Below are positions 1-58,735 of a DNA stretch of 64,000 nt, piece after piece. This DNA comes from Caprimulgus europaeus (lineage: Eukaryota; Chordata; Aves; Caprimulgiformes; Caprimulgidae): the NCBI GenBank assembly GCA_907165065.1, contig OU015535.1, positions 992,001 through 1,056,000 on the forward strand, in the 5' to 3' direction. The position numbers and the translations under genes are program-made. Position 1 is the first letter of the stretch. The number at the start of each line of letters is the position of its first letter. The notes beneath the pieces were generated by a model. That model did not search any database. It saw nothing but the letters and a program-made list of their open reading frames with translations, and was not told the origin of the DNA.

Positions 1-639
1 CACCAGGAGAACCGTGCACCAGACTCAATCCCAGGAGCAGCCCCGGTCACTGCCCTTGGAGCTGCTTCTTCCTTTCCCTGTTTCTGTCATTTCTCACCAT
101 CTCCTGCACTCACAGCGGTGGCAGTTGCATTTCTGGATGCAGTGACGTGGACATCAGACACTGCTGACACTTCACATGTGGAGTGTGGGTGTCTCTGCTG
201 CTGGGAAGCCCTGGTGGGGCTCAGATAGTGGAGGCTTCTGAAACTGGGAGGGTTTTCCTTACAAATGAGACCTTGTTGTTAAGGAAGAGCACGATTGTGC
301 AACGTGTGACAAGTGGCACATCAAGAAATTCCAGCAGTTGTTGAGGGACAGAGCTCAGGTTAATTATTGACATTTAGTACTCATAAGAATGCCGTGAGTG
401 CCTCTTCTGCAGCGTGGTGGCTGCCCCGCCTGGGGCTTTGGTGCTTCATCCTCCTGTGCTGGGGTGGAGCATCCCCTTGCTGCTTGAGAGCCTGCAACCA
501 GCCCTGGCACCATGCTGCCTGTACCCCTGCCAGACCCCAGCACGCTGGAAGGTGGGTCCATCAGCACAACACTTTGCTCTCCTGGTTTGTGGACCATAGA
601 CTCTACCTCCAGCTTCTGAGAGGAGGTGCCCAGCAGAAA

Positions 640-1308
640 AGGACCAGGGAGTGTTGGTTGAGCTGGCTGAATATGAGTCAGCAGTATGTCCAGGTGGCCA
701 ACAGCTTCCTGGCCTGGATCAGCACCAGTGTGGCCAGTAGGACTAGCGAGGTGATCCTCCCCCTGTCCTGGGCACTGGTGAGGCCGCAGCTCGAGTGCTG
801 GGTTCAGTGTTGGGCCCCTGACTCCAAGAAGGACCTGGAGGTGCTGGAGCGTGTCCAGAGAAGGGCAGCGGAGCTGGGGAAGGGTCTGGAGCACAAGTGT
901 GCTGAGTTCCCGGCTGAGGGAACTGGGGGTGTTGAGCCTGGAGAAAAGGAGGCTGAGGGGAGACCTTCTGGCTCTGTCCAAGTCCCTGCAAGGAGGGTGC
1001 AGAGAGGTGGGGGTGGGTCTGTTCAACCAAGGACCAAGGGACAGGACAAGAGGAAATGGCCTCAGGTTGTGGCCAGGGCAGTTGAGATGGGATGTGAGGA
1101 AGAATTTCTTCACCCAAAGGGCAGTCAAGCACTGGCACAGGCTGCCCAGGGAGGTGGTGGAGTCACCTTCCCTGGTGGGATTTAGCAGACGGGCAGACGA
1201 GGTGCTCAGGGACATGGGTTAGAGAGGGACTTGTCAGTGTTGGGTTTGTGGTTGGACTTGATGTTCTTAAAGGTCTTTGCCAACCACTACGATTCTGTGG
1301 TTCTGTGA
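640..1308 (+). mobile_element. CR1 LINE 3' fragment
   Basis: Sequence shared with the CR1 at 9440-10520 ([21 protein letters not shown] pseudo-translation). It ends in the octamer-like ACGATTCTGTGGTTCTGTG, which marks the CR1 3' end on the + strand. It is 5' truncated, as is normal for CR1. Confidence 0.9.
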
Positions 1309-1689
1309 GTGCAAAATGGATCAGCCCTTTCTGTGTGTTAACGCAATGCTGATATCCCAGGGCTGTGTCTGGGGCTAAAAGTGATTTGGATTTGGAGTAA
1401 TTCAGGGAGAGAAGGAGATAGGTGCTGGTGTGACATGAGAGTTGAAGTGACATATTTTTGCCAGTGTTAGAATTCCCTAATCCTCCAGCATGGTTCTGCT
1501 GAGGTTGCAGAGGTTGAAACCAGAATTTTAGTTGAGTACACAGAATATAACAACCAGTCCAGTGGTTCATTACTGGTTCCCAATTATGAAGGATAGGTTT
1601 GACCATGGACGGGTCAGGCAACGCTGTACTGGGCAGTGAGCTCTGGAGACCCCGGCCCTGGGTGGGGCTTGCTGGCAACTTGAGCAAAG

Positions 1690-2137
1690 CTCCATTCCAT
1701 AGGTTGGGAGATGATCTCCTAGAGACCAGTGTAGGGGAAAGGGATCTGGGGGTCCTGGTGGGCAGCAGGGTGACCATGAGCCAGCACTGTGCCCCTGTGG
1801 CCAGGAAGGCAAATGGCATCCTGGGGTGCATTAGAAGGGGGGTGGTCAGTAGGTCAGAGAGGTTCTTCTTCCCCTCTACTCTGCTCTAGTGAGGCCACAT
1901 CTGGAATATTGTGTCCAGTTCTGGGCCCCCCAGTTCAAGAAGGACAGGGAACTGCTGGAGAGTCCAGCACAGAGCCACCAAGATGATGAAGGGAGTGGAG
2001 CATCTCCCTGATGAGGAAAGGCTGAGGGAGCTGGGGCTCTTGAGCTTGGAGAAGAGGAGGCTGAGGGGGGACCTCATTAATGTTTATAAATATTTGAAGG
2101 GTGAGTGTCAGGAGGATGGAGCCAGGCTCTTCTTGGT
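1690..2137 (+). mobile_element. CR1 LINE fragment without 3' end
   Basis: + strand CR1 body (GGGGGTCCTGGTGGGCAGCA, CTTGGAGAAGAGGAGGCTGA). It stops abruptly before the 3' terminus, where an inverted piece of another CR1 subfamily begins. Confidence 0.85.
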
Positions 2138-2139
2138 GA

Positions 2140-2270
2140 TGACCATTTCCTCTTGTCCTGTCCCTTGGTCCTTGGTTGAACAGACCCACCCCCACCTCTC
2201 TCCACCCTCCTCCAAGGGACTTGGACAGAGCCAGAAGGTCTCCCCTCAGCCTCCTTTCCCCCACTCCAGC
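2140..2270 (-). mobile_element. CR1 LINE internal fragment, inverted against the preceding one
   Basis: Reverse-strand match to the CR1 section CTGTCCAAGTCCCTTGGAGG and GTTCAACCAAGGACCAAGGG seen in other copies. Both ends are missing. Confidence 0.85.
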
Positions 2271-3581
2271 CAATAGTTAGGGGGTGAGGTGGGAGTGAGG
2301 GTGCCCCTTCCCATCTGAGGTCAGCCTGGTCCCTGGCCGCGTGGCAAAGAGCAGGGGCGCAGCATCGCCCTGGGAGCGCCCTGGGGTGCCGCCGTCGCTC
2401 CCCTCTGCGCTGCCTTGGGACCTTTCTTCCAAACCCAGTTCTGTCTGCACAGCTCCTGGTTCATTTTCGGGCTGAGCTGGGAGAGTGCCCTCAGGAACAG
2501 ATGGAATGGATGCCTTGGCTTTGGTTGCAGAAGTTGTTACCTTATTTTTCCTTCTACTCCATTTATGTATGACTGGATTTTATTTTTTGCCCATCAAATA
2601 ACCTGTTGTTTGGTTGTTTTGGTTTTTTACATTTTTCTATACATGTCTTCTGGTTGGTAACAGGGATTACAGGGGTTTGGTAGAACAGATACTGTGTGGG
2701 TTAATTTTCCTCCTAAAGTTAGTTAAAATATCATCTCACTGAAGAGGATAAACCAAAGTCCTTGTAAACATTTGTGCTATAAAAACAGTTCTGATTTACA
2801 CACCTTTGATTATTGTTGCCTGCTTAAAAAAAATTCATTGAATTTGTGAGAATACTGAAATCTGAGCATCTCTCCATTGTGAACACAGAAGCAATTTTAT
2901 TTTAAAGTCACAAAGGGCAGAGTTTCTAATAAAAACATAATTTGTCTCCTTTGACTGCAGATGCTTCTGTTTGTGCTAATTCTCATTTAAATCCCTGTAA
3001 AATGTGTGATATATCAGCTTAAGCGGCTGCAAGTTCAAAGGCTTTGCTTTTAATTATTATTTTTTTCTTCCTATAACAGTTTTGGTAAAATTCAAATGCA
3101 TCAGTAACAATGTTTCACTTTTATCTCATTATCCAATTAGTTTCATGCTGCCTGAACCTGAGTTAATCACTTAAATACCATTTCAAAATGAACCATTAAG
3201 TTGTTTTAAATTGTTCCAACAAGATATTCTCGATGCACAATAATGAATCTCTTAGACCATCGTTACTGCATTTGGGGGAAGAGTGGAAGAAGGTTTCTAC
3301 AGATGAGCAGGGAGGCAGAGCGGGGAGCAGGGAGGCAGAGCGGGGAGCGCTGGCTGCTGCCGCGGGGCTCTGCTCCTGCGTCCCCAATCCTCACCCCCCG
3401 CACCGGCTGCGTCCCGGTTCCCAGCTGGCACGTGGTGGCTGGAGCCTCCTGTGCTGCCGCTGCTGGAACAGCGAGCGTGAGGCTTTGCAGGACATCTGGG
3501 GAGTTTTCTTTCCTTGCTTCCTTATCCTTCATCAAGTAAAAGTTTTCTCCTTGTACTTTGTTTTGGGAACCTGATGCTTTC

Positions 3582-4212
3582 ATAGAATCCCAGACTGGTT
3601 TGGGTTGGGAGGGACCTTCAAGCTCACCCAGTCCCAACCCCCCTGCCAGCAGCAGGGACACCTTCCACTAGACCAGGTTGCTCAAAGCCTCATCCAACCT
3701 GGCCAAGAACACTTCCAGGGAGGAGCAGCCACAGCTTCTCTGGGCAACCTGGGCCAGGGTCTCACCACCCTCACAACAAAGAATTTCTTCCTCACATCTC
3801 AGCTCCATCTCCCCTCTGACACTTTCAAGCCATCACCCCTTGTTCTGTCACTCCCTGCCCTTGGCCAAAGTCCCTCCCCAGCGTTCCTGGAGCCCCTTCA
3901 GGTACTGGGAGGCCACTGGAAGGTCTCCCCGGAGCCTTCTCTTCTCCAGGCTGAACAGCCCCAACTCTCTCAGCCTGTCCTCACAGCAGAGCTGCTCCAG
4001 CCCTGGTATCATCCTCGTGGCCTCCTCTGCACTGGCTGCAGTAGCTCCATGTCCTTGTGCTGTTGGTGGCCCCAGCACTGGAGGCAGCACTGCAGGGGGG
4101 GTCTGAGGAGAGCGGAGCAGAGGGGCAGAATCCCCTCCCTGGCCCTGCTGCCCACGCTGCTCTGGCTGCAGCCCAGGACACGGTTGGATTTCTGGGCTGT
4201 GAGCGCACATTT
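3582..4212 (-). mobile_element. CR1 LINE 3' fragment
   Basis: Begins with the reverse-complemented 3' end (CATAGAATCCCAGACTGG), then GGTTGGGAGGGACCTTCAAG. It is the same subfamily as 44850-45574 (+) and 58596-58735 (-). Confidence 0.9.
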
Positions 4213-4827
4213 CCAGCTTCCATGCTTTCCCCAGGAAGAACATGTTTGGTCCTGCTAAACAGCTGGATTGTCACAGGGTTAAAAAGCAGCAGCTGGAGAT
4301 AATTCATGGACAGTCGGGGACATCCCTGAATACTTTGTTGGAGGACACTCACTCTGTACCTGCACACACCTCTGGGTACGAGATCAGCAGTGTCCGTGGG
4401 GAGCCCCTGCTGTGCGCAGGAGGATGAGCTGAGGGGTCTCTTTCACAGATGTAAATACTGGGCTGCTGGAGTTGAGAGTTCTTGCAGCAGAGTGGGATGT
4501 TGCAGGGATGTCAGCGCAGTGTTTTGGGGTGTCTGTGGGCTTTCTGAAATGGATTCTTGGGCTGCTGGCACAAACGAAGCAAATAAATCTGCTGCTGTGG
4601 TTGCCCAAAAGGCTGCTTCCAGCTCCTGCCCTCGGCCCTCTGCTCCCTACCTGTCCTTTTGCAAGCTCTGCCTCACCAGCTGCCTTGCTGAACTTCTGTC
4701 CCTTCCCATCTCATCAGCAAACCGGAATAATCCCACAAAAGTGCTGCTGAGAGCTTTTCCCAGGTCCCCGTCGATGGTCCCGCATCCCAGGCTCGTCCTG
4801 ACAGATGAACGTGGGCCTGGCTGCGGC

Positions 4828-4893
4828 GGGGCCGTTGCTGGAGGCTGCTCCCAAGCGTGCGGGGCCGTTGCTGGAGGCTGCTCCCAAGCGTGC
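4828..4893 (+). repeat. 33-bp perfect tandem duplication
   Basis: Two identical 33-base units, each starting GGGGCCGTTGCTGGAGG and ending AAGCGTGC. Confidence 0.95.
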
Positions 4894-6714
4894 TGCTGGG
4901 ATCCTGCACTGACTCCAGACCCGTTTGATCCTTGTAGGCGGCCAAACGCTTGGCTCGAGTCTTTTTTATGTTTGTGTTTCTCTCAGGCAAAAAAAAAGCT
5001 GAAAAAAGAAACTGGAGGGACCGAAGCGGAGCGTTCTCATGAAAATAAATAGATGCTAAACACAAAGCAGCATTTGTGTTGAATTTGGGAGGGTGAGGGG
5101 AAGGACAGTGCTGCTCAGCTGCTATAGATGACTCGGTTTTCTTCAGCTGGAGAAATGCTTTGATTCTATTCTATTGTTAATTAACCACTCATGAGAAAAA
5201 ATACGTTTGTAAATTAGGCGGGAGAGCGCTTGAGGACTCCGTGCTGACTTCTGCCAAGGCTGGCAATCGCCTTCTGATTCTCACTCACAGGTGCAGATGC
5301 TCTGGAGACCAGCTCAAGGGTAGGTCACTGCTGCAGAGCTGAGGGACCCCTGCTACCAAAACCTTGTTGCATAGAACCAATACACTCAGCAAGAATCCTC
5401 GTTCCTCTCTGGCAGGAGTGTTCTTGAGGGACTGTCCCTGCAAGTCTGTCTTTAACTGTGGAAATCCATCTTTTATGTCTGCACTCATGTGGGAGCCCAC
5501 AAACAGTCCTGCTGGTGGAGATACCCGGCCAGGCAAGCTCTGTTCGTTGGGAAAGGGGCACAGGCTGGAAGGGGTCCATGTTTTGGTTAAAGATCCCCGG
5601 GGGCGTTTCAAGAGGGGGATCTCTGGGGAGCTTGTACTTGCAATTTCCCCTCGAGTGGGGACAGCAGCTTCTGCCTCTGAGGAGCTGTAAACGGCCAAGC
5701 CTTGTTCAAAAGCCGTGGCGTAGTTGGAAAACTTGACTGCATCTTCTAGAGCACTGTTTGAGTTTGAGGTCAGTTATTTTTACTTTTCTGTTGTGTTCTA
5801 GTTAAGTATTTTCCCTTGCTCTCAGAACAATAGCTCCCACCACGCTGCAGCCTTCACCCAGTGCAGGAGCTTTTCATGCCTCCTCCCATGGTCATCCATG
5901 CAGCACCCAAGGGTCCCATCTCCTTGGTTTAGCTAAATATAGGCTGTTCAAGCCCTGCTGTAGAGCCTAATCCACACCTTTGCTAAGCTTAACAAGCTGA
6001 ACCCAGTGGCATAAGCAGCTGATGCAGCTTTGTGTGCAGGGGAATCCTCTGCATTCTCTGTTGCTTGCTCTAATCTGCCGGGGTTTGTTTAAATTTTCTC
6101 CTGCTTAATCTGGACTTTTCCTGCCTGCACGGACTTCACTCTGAGGACTGGATTGTTGTGATGGTTATTCCTGTCCATACTCTTCACTTTTCCGTGCTGT
6201 CTGCCCAGGGAGACACAATAATTTTGTATTCTTTCAAGTAACTGTTCAGTAAAAAAGAAAAAAAAATATCAGTCCAATGTGCAGTTGCTTTTCCAGGATG
6301 CAGAACTGATGTCCCCTTTACCAGCCTGCGCCCAGGCTGGACTCAGACAAATAAAGAGTTTCTCTGGCTGTGGTTGCAAAGCTCCTCTCGCTCTTTGGTT
6401 TGGAGGGAGCTGGGTCCCATACACACATGGATGGAAATATCCACAAAGGTTTCTGGCAGAATCTTGTTTTGACAAAACATTTACAATGGTTATAAAAGAG
6501 ATTTGTTTCCGTATCTTCGCTCGTGTGGCTTTTCCCAGCTTGGTTGCAGCCTCAGTGTGTGTTTTGTTGATGCTCTTTTCTGGTTTGTAATCGTGGTGAG
6601 CACAGTTCCACGTCACTGTGGGCTCTGGATTCAAAAGCGGTTTCAAACCCACCTTGGTAAACAAAGAGGGTCAGAGTGTGTTGTAACAGTCACTGATCCT
6701 GCCCCGAGCGTGCA

Positions 6715-7515
6715 CATGTGTGTGTGTGTGTGCTCACGTGCGCCGTGTGTCCTCACGTGCACATGTGTGCGTGTGTGCTCACGTGTGCCGTGTGTGCTCA
6801 GTGTGTGCTCACGTGCGCCGTGTGTGCTGACGTGCGCCGTGTGTGCTCACGTGCGCCGTGTGTGCTCATGTGCACATGTGTGTGCTCACGTGCACTGTGT
6901 GTGCTCACGTGCACATGTGTGTGCTCACGTGCGCCGTGTGTGCTCACGTGCGCCGTGTGTGCTCACGTGCGCCGCGTGTGCTCACGTGCACGGTGTGTGC
7001 TCACGTGCGCCGCGTGTGCTCACGTGCGCCGCGTGTGCTCACGTGCACGGTGTGTGCTCACGTGCACGGTATGTGCTCACGTGCACATGTGTGTGCTCAC
7101 GTGCACGGTGTGTGCTCACGTGCGCCGTGTGTGCTCACGTGCGCCGTGTGTGCTCACGTGCGCGGTGTGTGCTCACGTGCACATGTGTGTGCTCACGTGC
7201 GCCGCGTGTGCTCACGTGCGCCGCGTGTGCTCACATGCACTGTGTGTGCTCACGTGCACGGTGTGTGCTCACGTGCACTGTGTGTGCTCACGTGCACGGT
7301 GTGTGCTCACGTGCGCCGCGTGTGCTCACGTGCGCCGCGTGTGCTCACATGCACTGTGTGTGCTCACGTGCACATGTGTGTGCTCACGTGCACGGTGTGT
7401 GCTCACGTGCGCCGTGTGTGCTCATGTGCACATGTGTGTGTGTGTGCTCACGTGCACCGTGTGTGCTCACGTGTGCCGTGTGTGCTCACGTGTGCCGTGT
7501 GTGCTCACGCCTCTG
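6715..7515 (+). repeat. Minisatellite of ~17-bp GTGTGCTCACGTGCNCC units, E-box rich
   Basis: About 45 units over 0.8 kb. I count about 34 CACGTG hexamers. Variants after CACGTG are GCGCCGT, GCACGGT, GCGCCGC, GCACTGT and GCACATGT. Long stretches alternate purine and pyrimidine. The array has no stops in several frames, which yields spurious long ORFs rich in Cys, His, Val and Arg. Confidence 0.97.
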
Positions 7516-7980
7516 CGCCGTCTCTGCCACAGTCACCAAAACCCACCAGGCTCCGTGGAGCTGGGTCACAGCAGCGGTGACCTGCAAGGCTTAACAAAGC
7601 CTGGGGAGGTGGGCATGCATGATCATACGTTGTCCTGCCTTTCCCCGTGCACATCCCTGTCTGCCACCAACCAGTTCAGGCCCTTCCTGCCCTAGACCAT
7701 CACGTTTAGTAGTTACCAGTGGATCCAACCTACATGAATTTCTCTGATTATTTAACAACACTTTGGACACTGTGACATTGTCCTACAGAGCTTGAGCACA
7801 GTGAGAATGGTTTGAGAGATTCTGTAAGTCGGTTGACAGAACTGACCCACCCTGTTGCCTTGCCTGGGAGCGAGGAGCAAACACCCCCCCTCTCCTGTCC
7901 TTCCTGCGGGTCAGAACCAGCAGCTGAAGACTCTGAATTCCTCCTCCTGCGCTGCCAGCGGGACGGAGGGAGGCTGAGCA

Positions 7981-8103
7981 CCGCTGCATGCATGGAGATG
8001 GCATTGCCATGACACGTGCCACCGCTGCATGCATGGAGATGGCATTGCCATGACACGTGCCACCGCTGCATGCATGGAGATGGCATTGCCATGACACGTG
8101 CCC
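7981..8103 (+). repeat. 41-bp tandem triplicate
   Basis: Three practically identical 41-base units containing GCTGCATGCATGGAGATGGC and ACACGTGCC. GCATGC and CACGTG palindromes recur in each unit. Confidence 0.95.
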
Positions 8104-9216
8104 CAGCCCTTCCTCTGGCAGAAGAGGTGGATCGGCGTTGGCTGCTGGCTGAAGCGCACTGAGAAGGCATTTCAGGCTGGGAAGCAGGGAAACTCCCACG
8201 AGAGCTCTTAGCTCAGTGTCATCTGGCTTTGTTTGTGCAGGTGGTTAAGGTGAAGCTGCCTTTGTTCCCTCTCGTGGATCCTCTAGCCTAGCTGAGCTCT
8301 CACAGAGCCGTGACACGAGGGCTGTGTCTCACAGCACCCACCTGAAACTCTTTTTTTGGGTGCTGTAAATGTGCCCTGCAGCCTGGGCCGCTCCAGAGCG
8401 AACAAGCAGGAGCAGAATCCCGTTTGCTTTTCCTCCCTTAGCAGGAACAGTGCCACTCTGGAGTCTGGTTACTTGGCTGGCTGCTCGGTGCTTCGACTGC
8501 ACAACAGCTTCTTATCTTGGGTGCTTCATTCCTTTGCTGTTTAATCCTGTTTCTCCCCAGCGCTGTGTTCTGCACTGGGTTGCGTCTGCGCCGCGTGCCC
8601 GCGGGCTGCGCTGGAGTGTTGAGTGTGTTGGGCCATCCAAAATCATCTCAGTGGGTGTTCTGAGCAGCTGCCGTGATACAGACCATCTTCTTGGCAGCCA
8701 GAAGAGCTGTGGGCTGTGTGTCTTCTGTTCCTCCTCCTCCTCTTCGTACATTGTAATAGAGCTGGAGCCTATAGAAGGCTTGTGTATGGCTCACCGTGCC
8801 AAGAGTACTCTGGCAGTTAGCAGCTGTCCATACATGCTTGGTAAAGATGTGTTTTGTTAATGAGGTTTATGCAGGATGGTGCTTGGAGAACTTTATGGAG
8901 ATACAAAATGGTCTCCCTAGGGAAAAACAATGCTTTGGGCCTCTGTGCCCCATTTTAATGGAGGTGCTCGATGAGGTGGTAGCGGGGCTTCTGACTGACA
9001 CGTCTCTTAGCACCACATCAGGGATGCAGGCTGCAAAAAACCCAGGCTGACTGTGCTGGAGGAGAGAGCAGCTCAGCTTTGCTTTGATACAGCCATCAGC
9101 ACAGCTGCATGGGAGAGGCAGCTTGGTGGGGTTTGGGTTTTTGCATTATTAACGGCGTGCTTGCGTGTTTGGAGGTGGGCTCAAGCTAATGTGATACTTG
9201 TCTTCATCTGTTCCAG

Positions 9217-57076
<47,860 letters not shown>

Positions 57077-57599
57077 CAGCGGGGCCGGCGGGCAGCCCGG
57101 CCGCTGCCGCTCGGCTCCTGGCCACCACAATAACCACCCACCCCTTTAACTTTCGGCGGTCGGAGTGTACAGAATCCTGCTATAAATATTTTCTAATCTG
57201 GACGTCCTTCCTCACGGCGCTGAGAGGGACCAGCCGCGAAAAGTTAATACTAACCCCGGCCGCGGGGGAGCGGCCCGGCCCGGCCCGGCCCGGCCCTCGG
57301 GCGGAGCCGCCGCGCCACTCCGCGCCTCTTCCCACCCAGCCGGCGGGGCAGGGAGGGCGGCAGCGGCCCGTGTGGGGCGGAGCGGGCCGGGGCCGAGGAG
57401 CCGGGTTGGGCCGAGCCCGAGGGGCCGGGTTGGGCCGGGCCGGGGCCGCTGGGGCGGGGCGGGGGCCTGGCAGCCCTTGTTGGGCTCTGAGGCGTTGGGG
57501 TCCGAGGCGTTGGGCGCGTTTCTCAGGCAACCCCCCCCCGTCACCCCCCGCCGCCCTGTGTAGCTGCGTCTCCCCAGCCCCCTTTCCTAGAATGTAGCT

Positions 57600-57607
57600 T
57601 GTACATA
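57600..57607 (+). promoter_or_regulatory. Pumilio response element match TGTACATA in the 3' UTR
   Basis: Exact match to the PUM1/PUM2 consensus UGUAHAUA. Two near matches (TGTACATT at 57797-57804 and 57982-57989) lie in the same UTR. Function is inferred from the motif only. Confidence 0.45.
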
Positions 57608-57937
57608 GCTTTTGGAATAACCACCACCGGGTTTTTATACGGGGAACGTCTCTCCGGGCCCGCCGCCCGCCGGTACCAGCTCTTTGCGTAACTTCTTGTA
57701 CGAGGAGGGAGACAGTTACTATTTTACTAGCACCTTGTGGAGTGTTTCCGTGTTTTGTGACGATGTAATTTATTAATGTTTGTAGCTTTTTATATTTGTA
57801 CATTTCTTATGGGCTTTGTTTATATACACACATTACCGGGGCGCGGCGCCTGCGGGGAACCAGAGCCACCCGCCGCCGTGGGCGAGGGCCGCGAGGGCCA
57901 CGCCGGCCTGGGCGCCGCGCCGGCTTTTTTTATTATG

Positions 57938-57970
<33 letters not shown>

Positions 57971-58081
57971 TTTTCGCGACATGTACATTTCTAACAAAGT
58001 TTATCGTGGCTATCTATCTATGACGGTGTTTTATTTACCGATTCATATCAAATGCTCTTGTATCGAGTTCACGAAATCTTA

Positions 58082-58087
58082 AGTAAA
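58082..58087 (+). promoter_or_regulatory. Candidate poly(A) signal AGTAAA (first)
   Basis: AGTAAA is a known weaker variant of AATAAA. It lies about 1 kb after the stop codon and just before an A-rich stretch. No canonical AATAAA was found between 57077 and 58200. Confidence 0.45.
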
Positions 58088-58150
58088 CCTAGAGCAAAGT
58101 TTAAAAAAAAGAAAAAAAAAAGGAGGGAAAAAAAAAAAAAAAGAAAGCAA

Positions 58151-58156
58151 AGTAAA
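58151..58156 (+). promoter_or_regulatory. Candidate poly(A) signal AGTAAA (second)
   Basis: A second AGTAAA about 70 bases downstream of the first, followed by a T-rich CTATTTCAGGTTTTGT segment that could act as a downstream element. Either signal, or both, may be used. Confidence 0.4.
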
Positions 58157-58595
58157 CTATTTCAGGTTTTGTACAGAACCGCCTGGGCCTGGCCTTCTTA
58201 TGGGGTGGGCGAGGGGCAGTGCGTGGGCTGGGGGGGAGCTGTGTCCCTGGGGGTCCCTGGGGCGGGTGGGAGGAGCGGGCAGGGACCGGCAGCAGGGAGG
58301 GGAGGGCAGACAGGCTGCCGTGTTCAGCCCACTCCTCAGCAGGAGCAGGTGGGGGGACTCTGCTCCCCCTTTACAAGCCCACCACAGGGTGCTAAGCCAG
58401 TGCCCCATCTGCTGTCCTGAACCCTGGGGCTCCTCTGCTTGCTGCAGCACCGCAGGAAGCCCTGGATAATTTGGCATGGCCTTGAGTGTCCTGGTAAGGC
58501 ACCCCATGTCCCCAAGGCACCCAGCCACGTCTGCCCACCACCCAGGACTGCGCTCGTCATCCACCCCCCTTGGACAAGCACACACACTTACAGAC

Positions 58596-58735
58596 TCATA
58601 GAATCCCAGACTGGGTTGGGTTGGGAGGGAGCTCATCCAGTTCCAACCCCCCTGCCAGCAGCAGGGACACCTTCCACTAGACCAGGTTGCTCCAAGCCTC
58701 ATCCAACCTGGCCGAGAACACTTCCAGGGAGAGGG
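58596..58735 (-). mobile_element. CR1 LINE 3' fragment
   Basis: 140 bases starting CATAGAATCCCAGACTGGGT and ending in the CCAGGTTGCTCCAAGCCTCA region. Same subfamily as 3582-4212. Confidence 0.9.

Larger units (their letters stand above)
1..9216 (+). other. Intron 1 of PHF2 (3' part)
   Basis: No coding exon could be found here. It contains CR1 fragments at 640-1308, 1690-2137, 2140-2270 and 3582-4212, a 33-bp perfect duplication at 4828-4893, the CACGTG minisatellite at 6715-7515 and a 41-bp triplicate at 7981-8103. The stretches 1-639, 2271-3581, 4213-6700 and 8104-9216 look unique, and I recognise nothing in them. Confidence 0.85.
57077..58160 (+). other. PHF2: PHF2 3' untranslated region (probable extent)
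   Basis: Follows the TAG. About 57250-57560 is extremely GC-rich, with CCCGG-type repeats and many G-runs that could form G-quadruplexes. From about 57590 it is AT-richer, with UGUACAU motifs, a TTA/ATT triplet run (about 57932-57972) and an A-rich stretch at about 58102-58145. No AATAAA was found, so the end is placed after the last AGTAAA variant signal. The exact cleavage site cannot be seen. Confidence 0.7.

Noticed and set aside
6503..7695. Cys/His/Val-rich frames of 363, 325 and 245 aa that resemble a repeat protein
   Set aside because: They are translations of the CACGTG minisatellite in three overlapping frames on the same strand, so they are not a gene.
1..9216. Search for PHF2 exon 1 (start Met and first half of the PHD finger)
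   Set aside because: No segment encodes the expected first zinc-ligand half of the PHD finger. The exon must lie upstream of the window.
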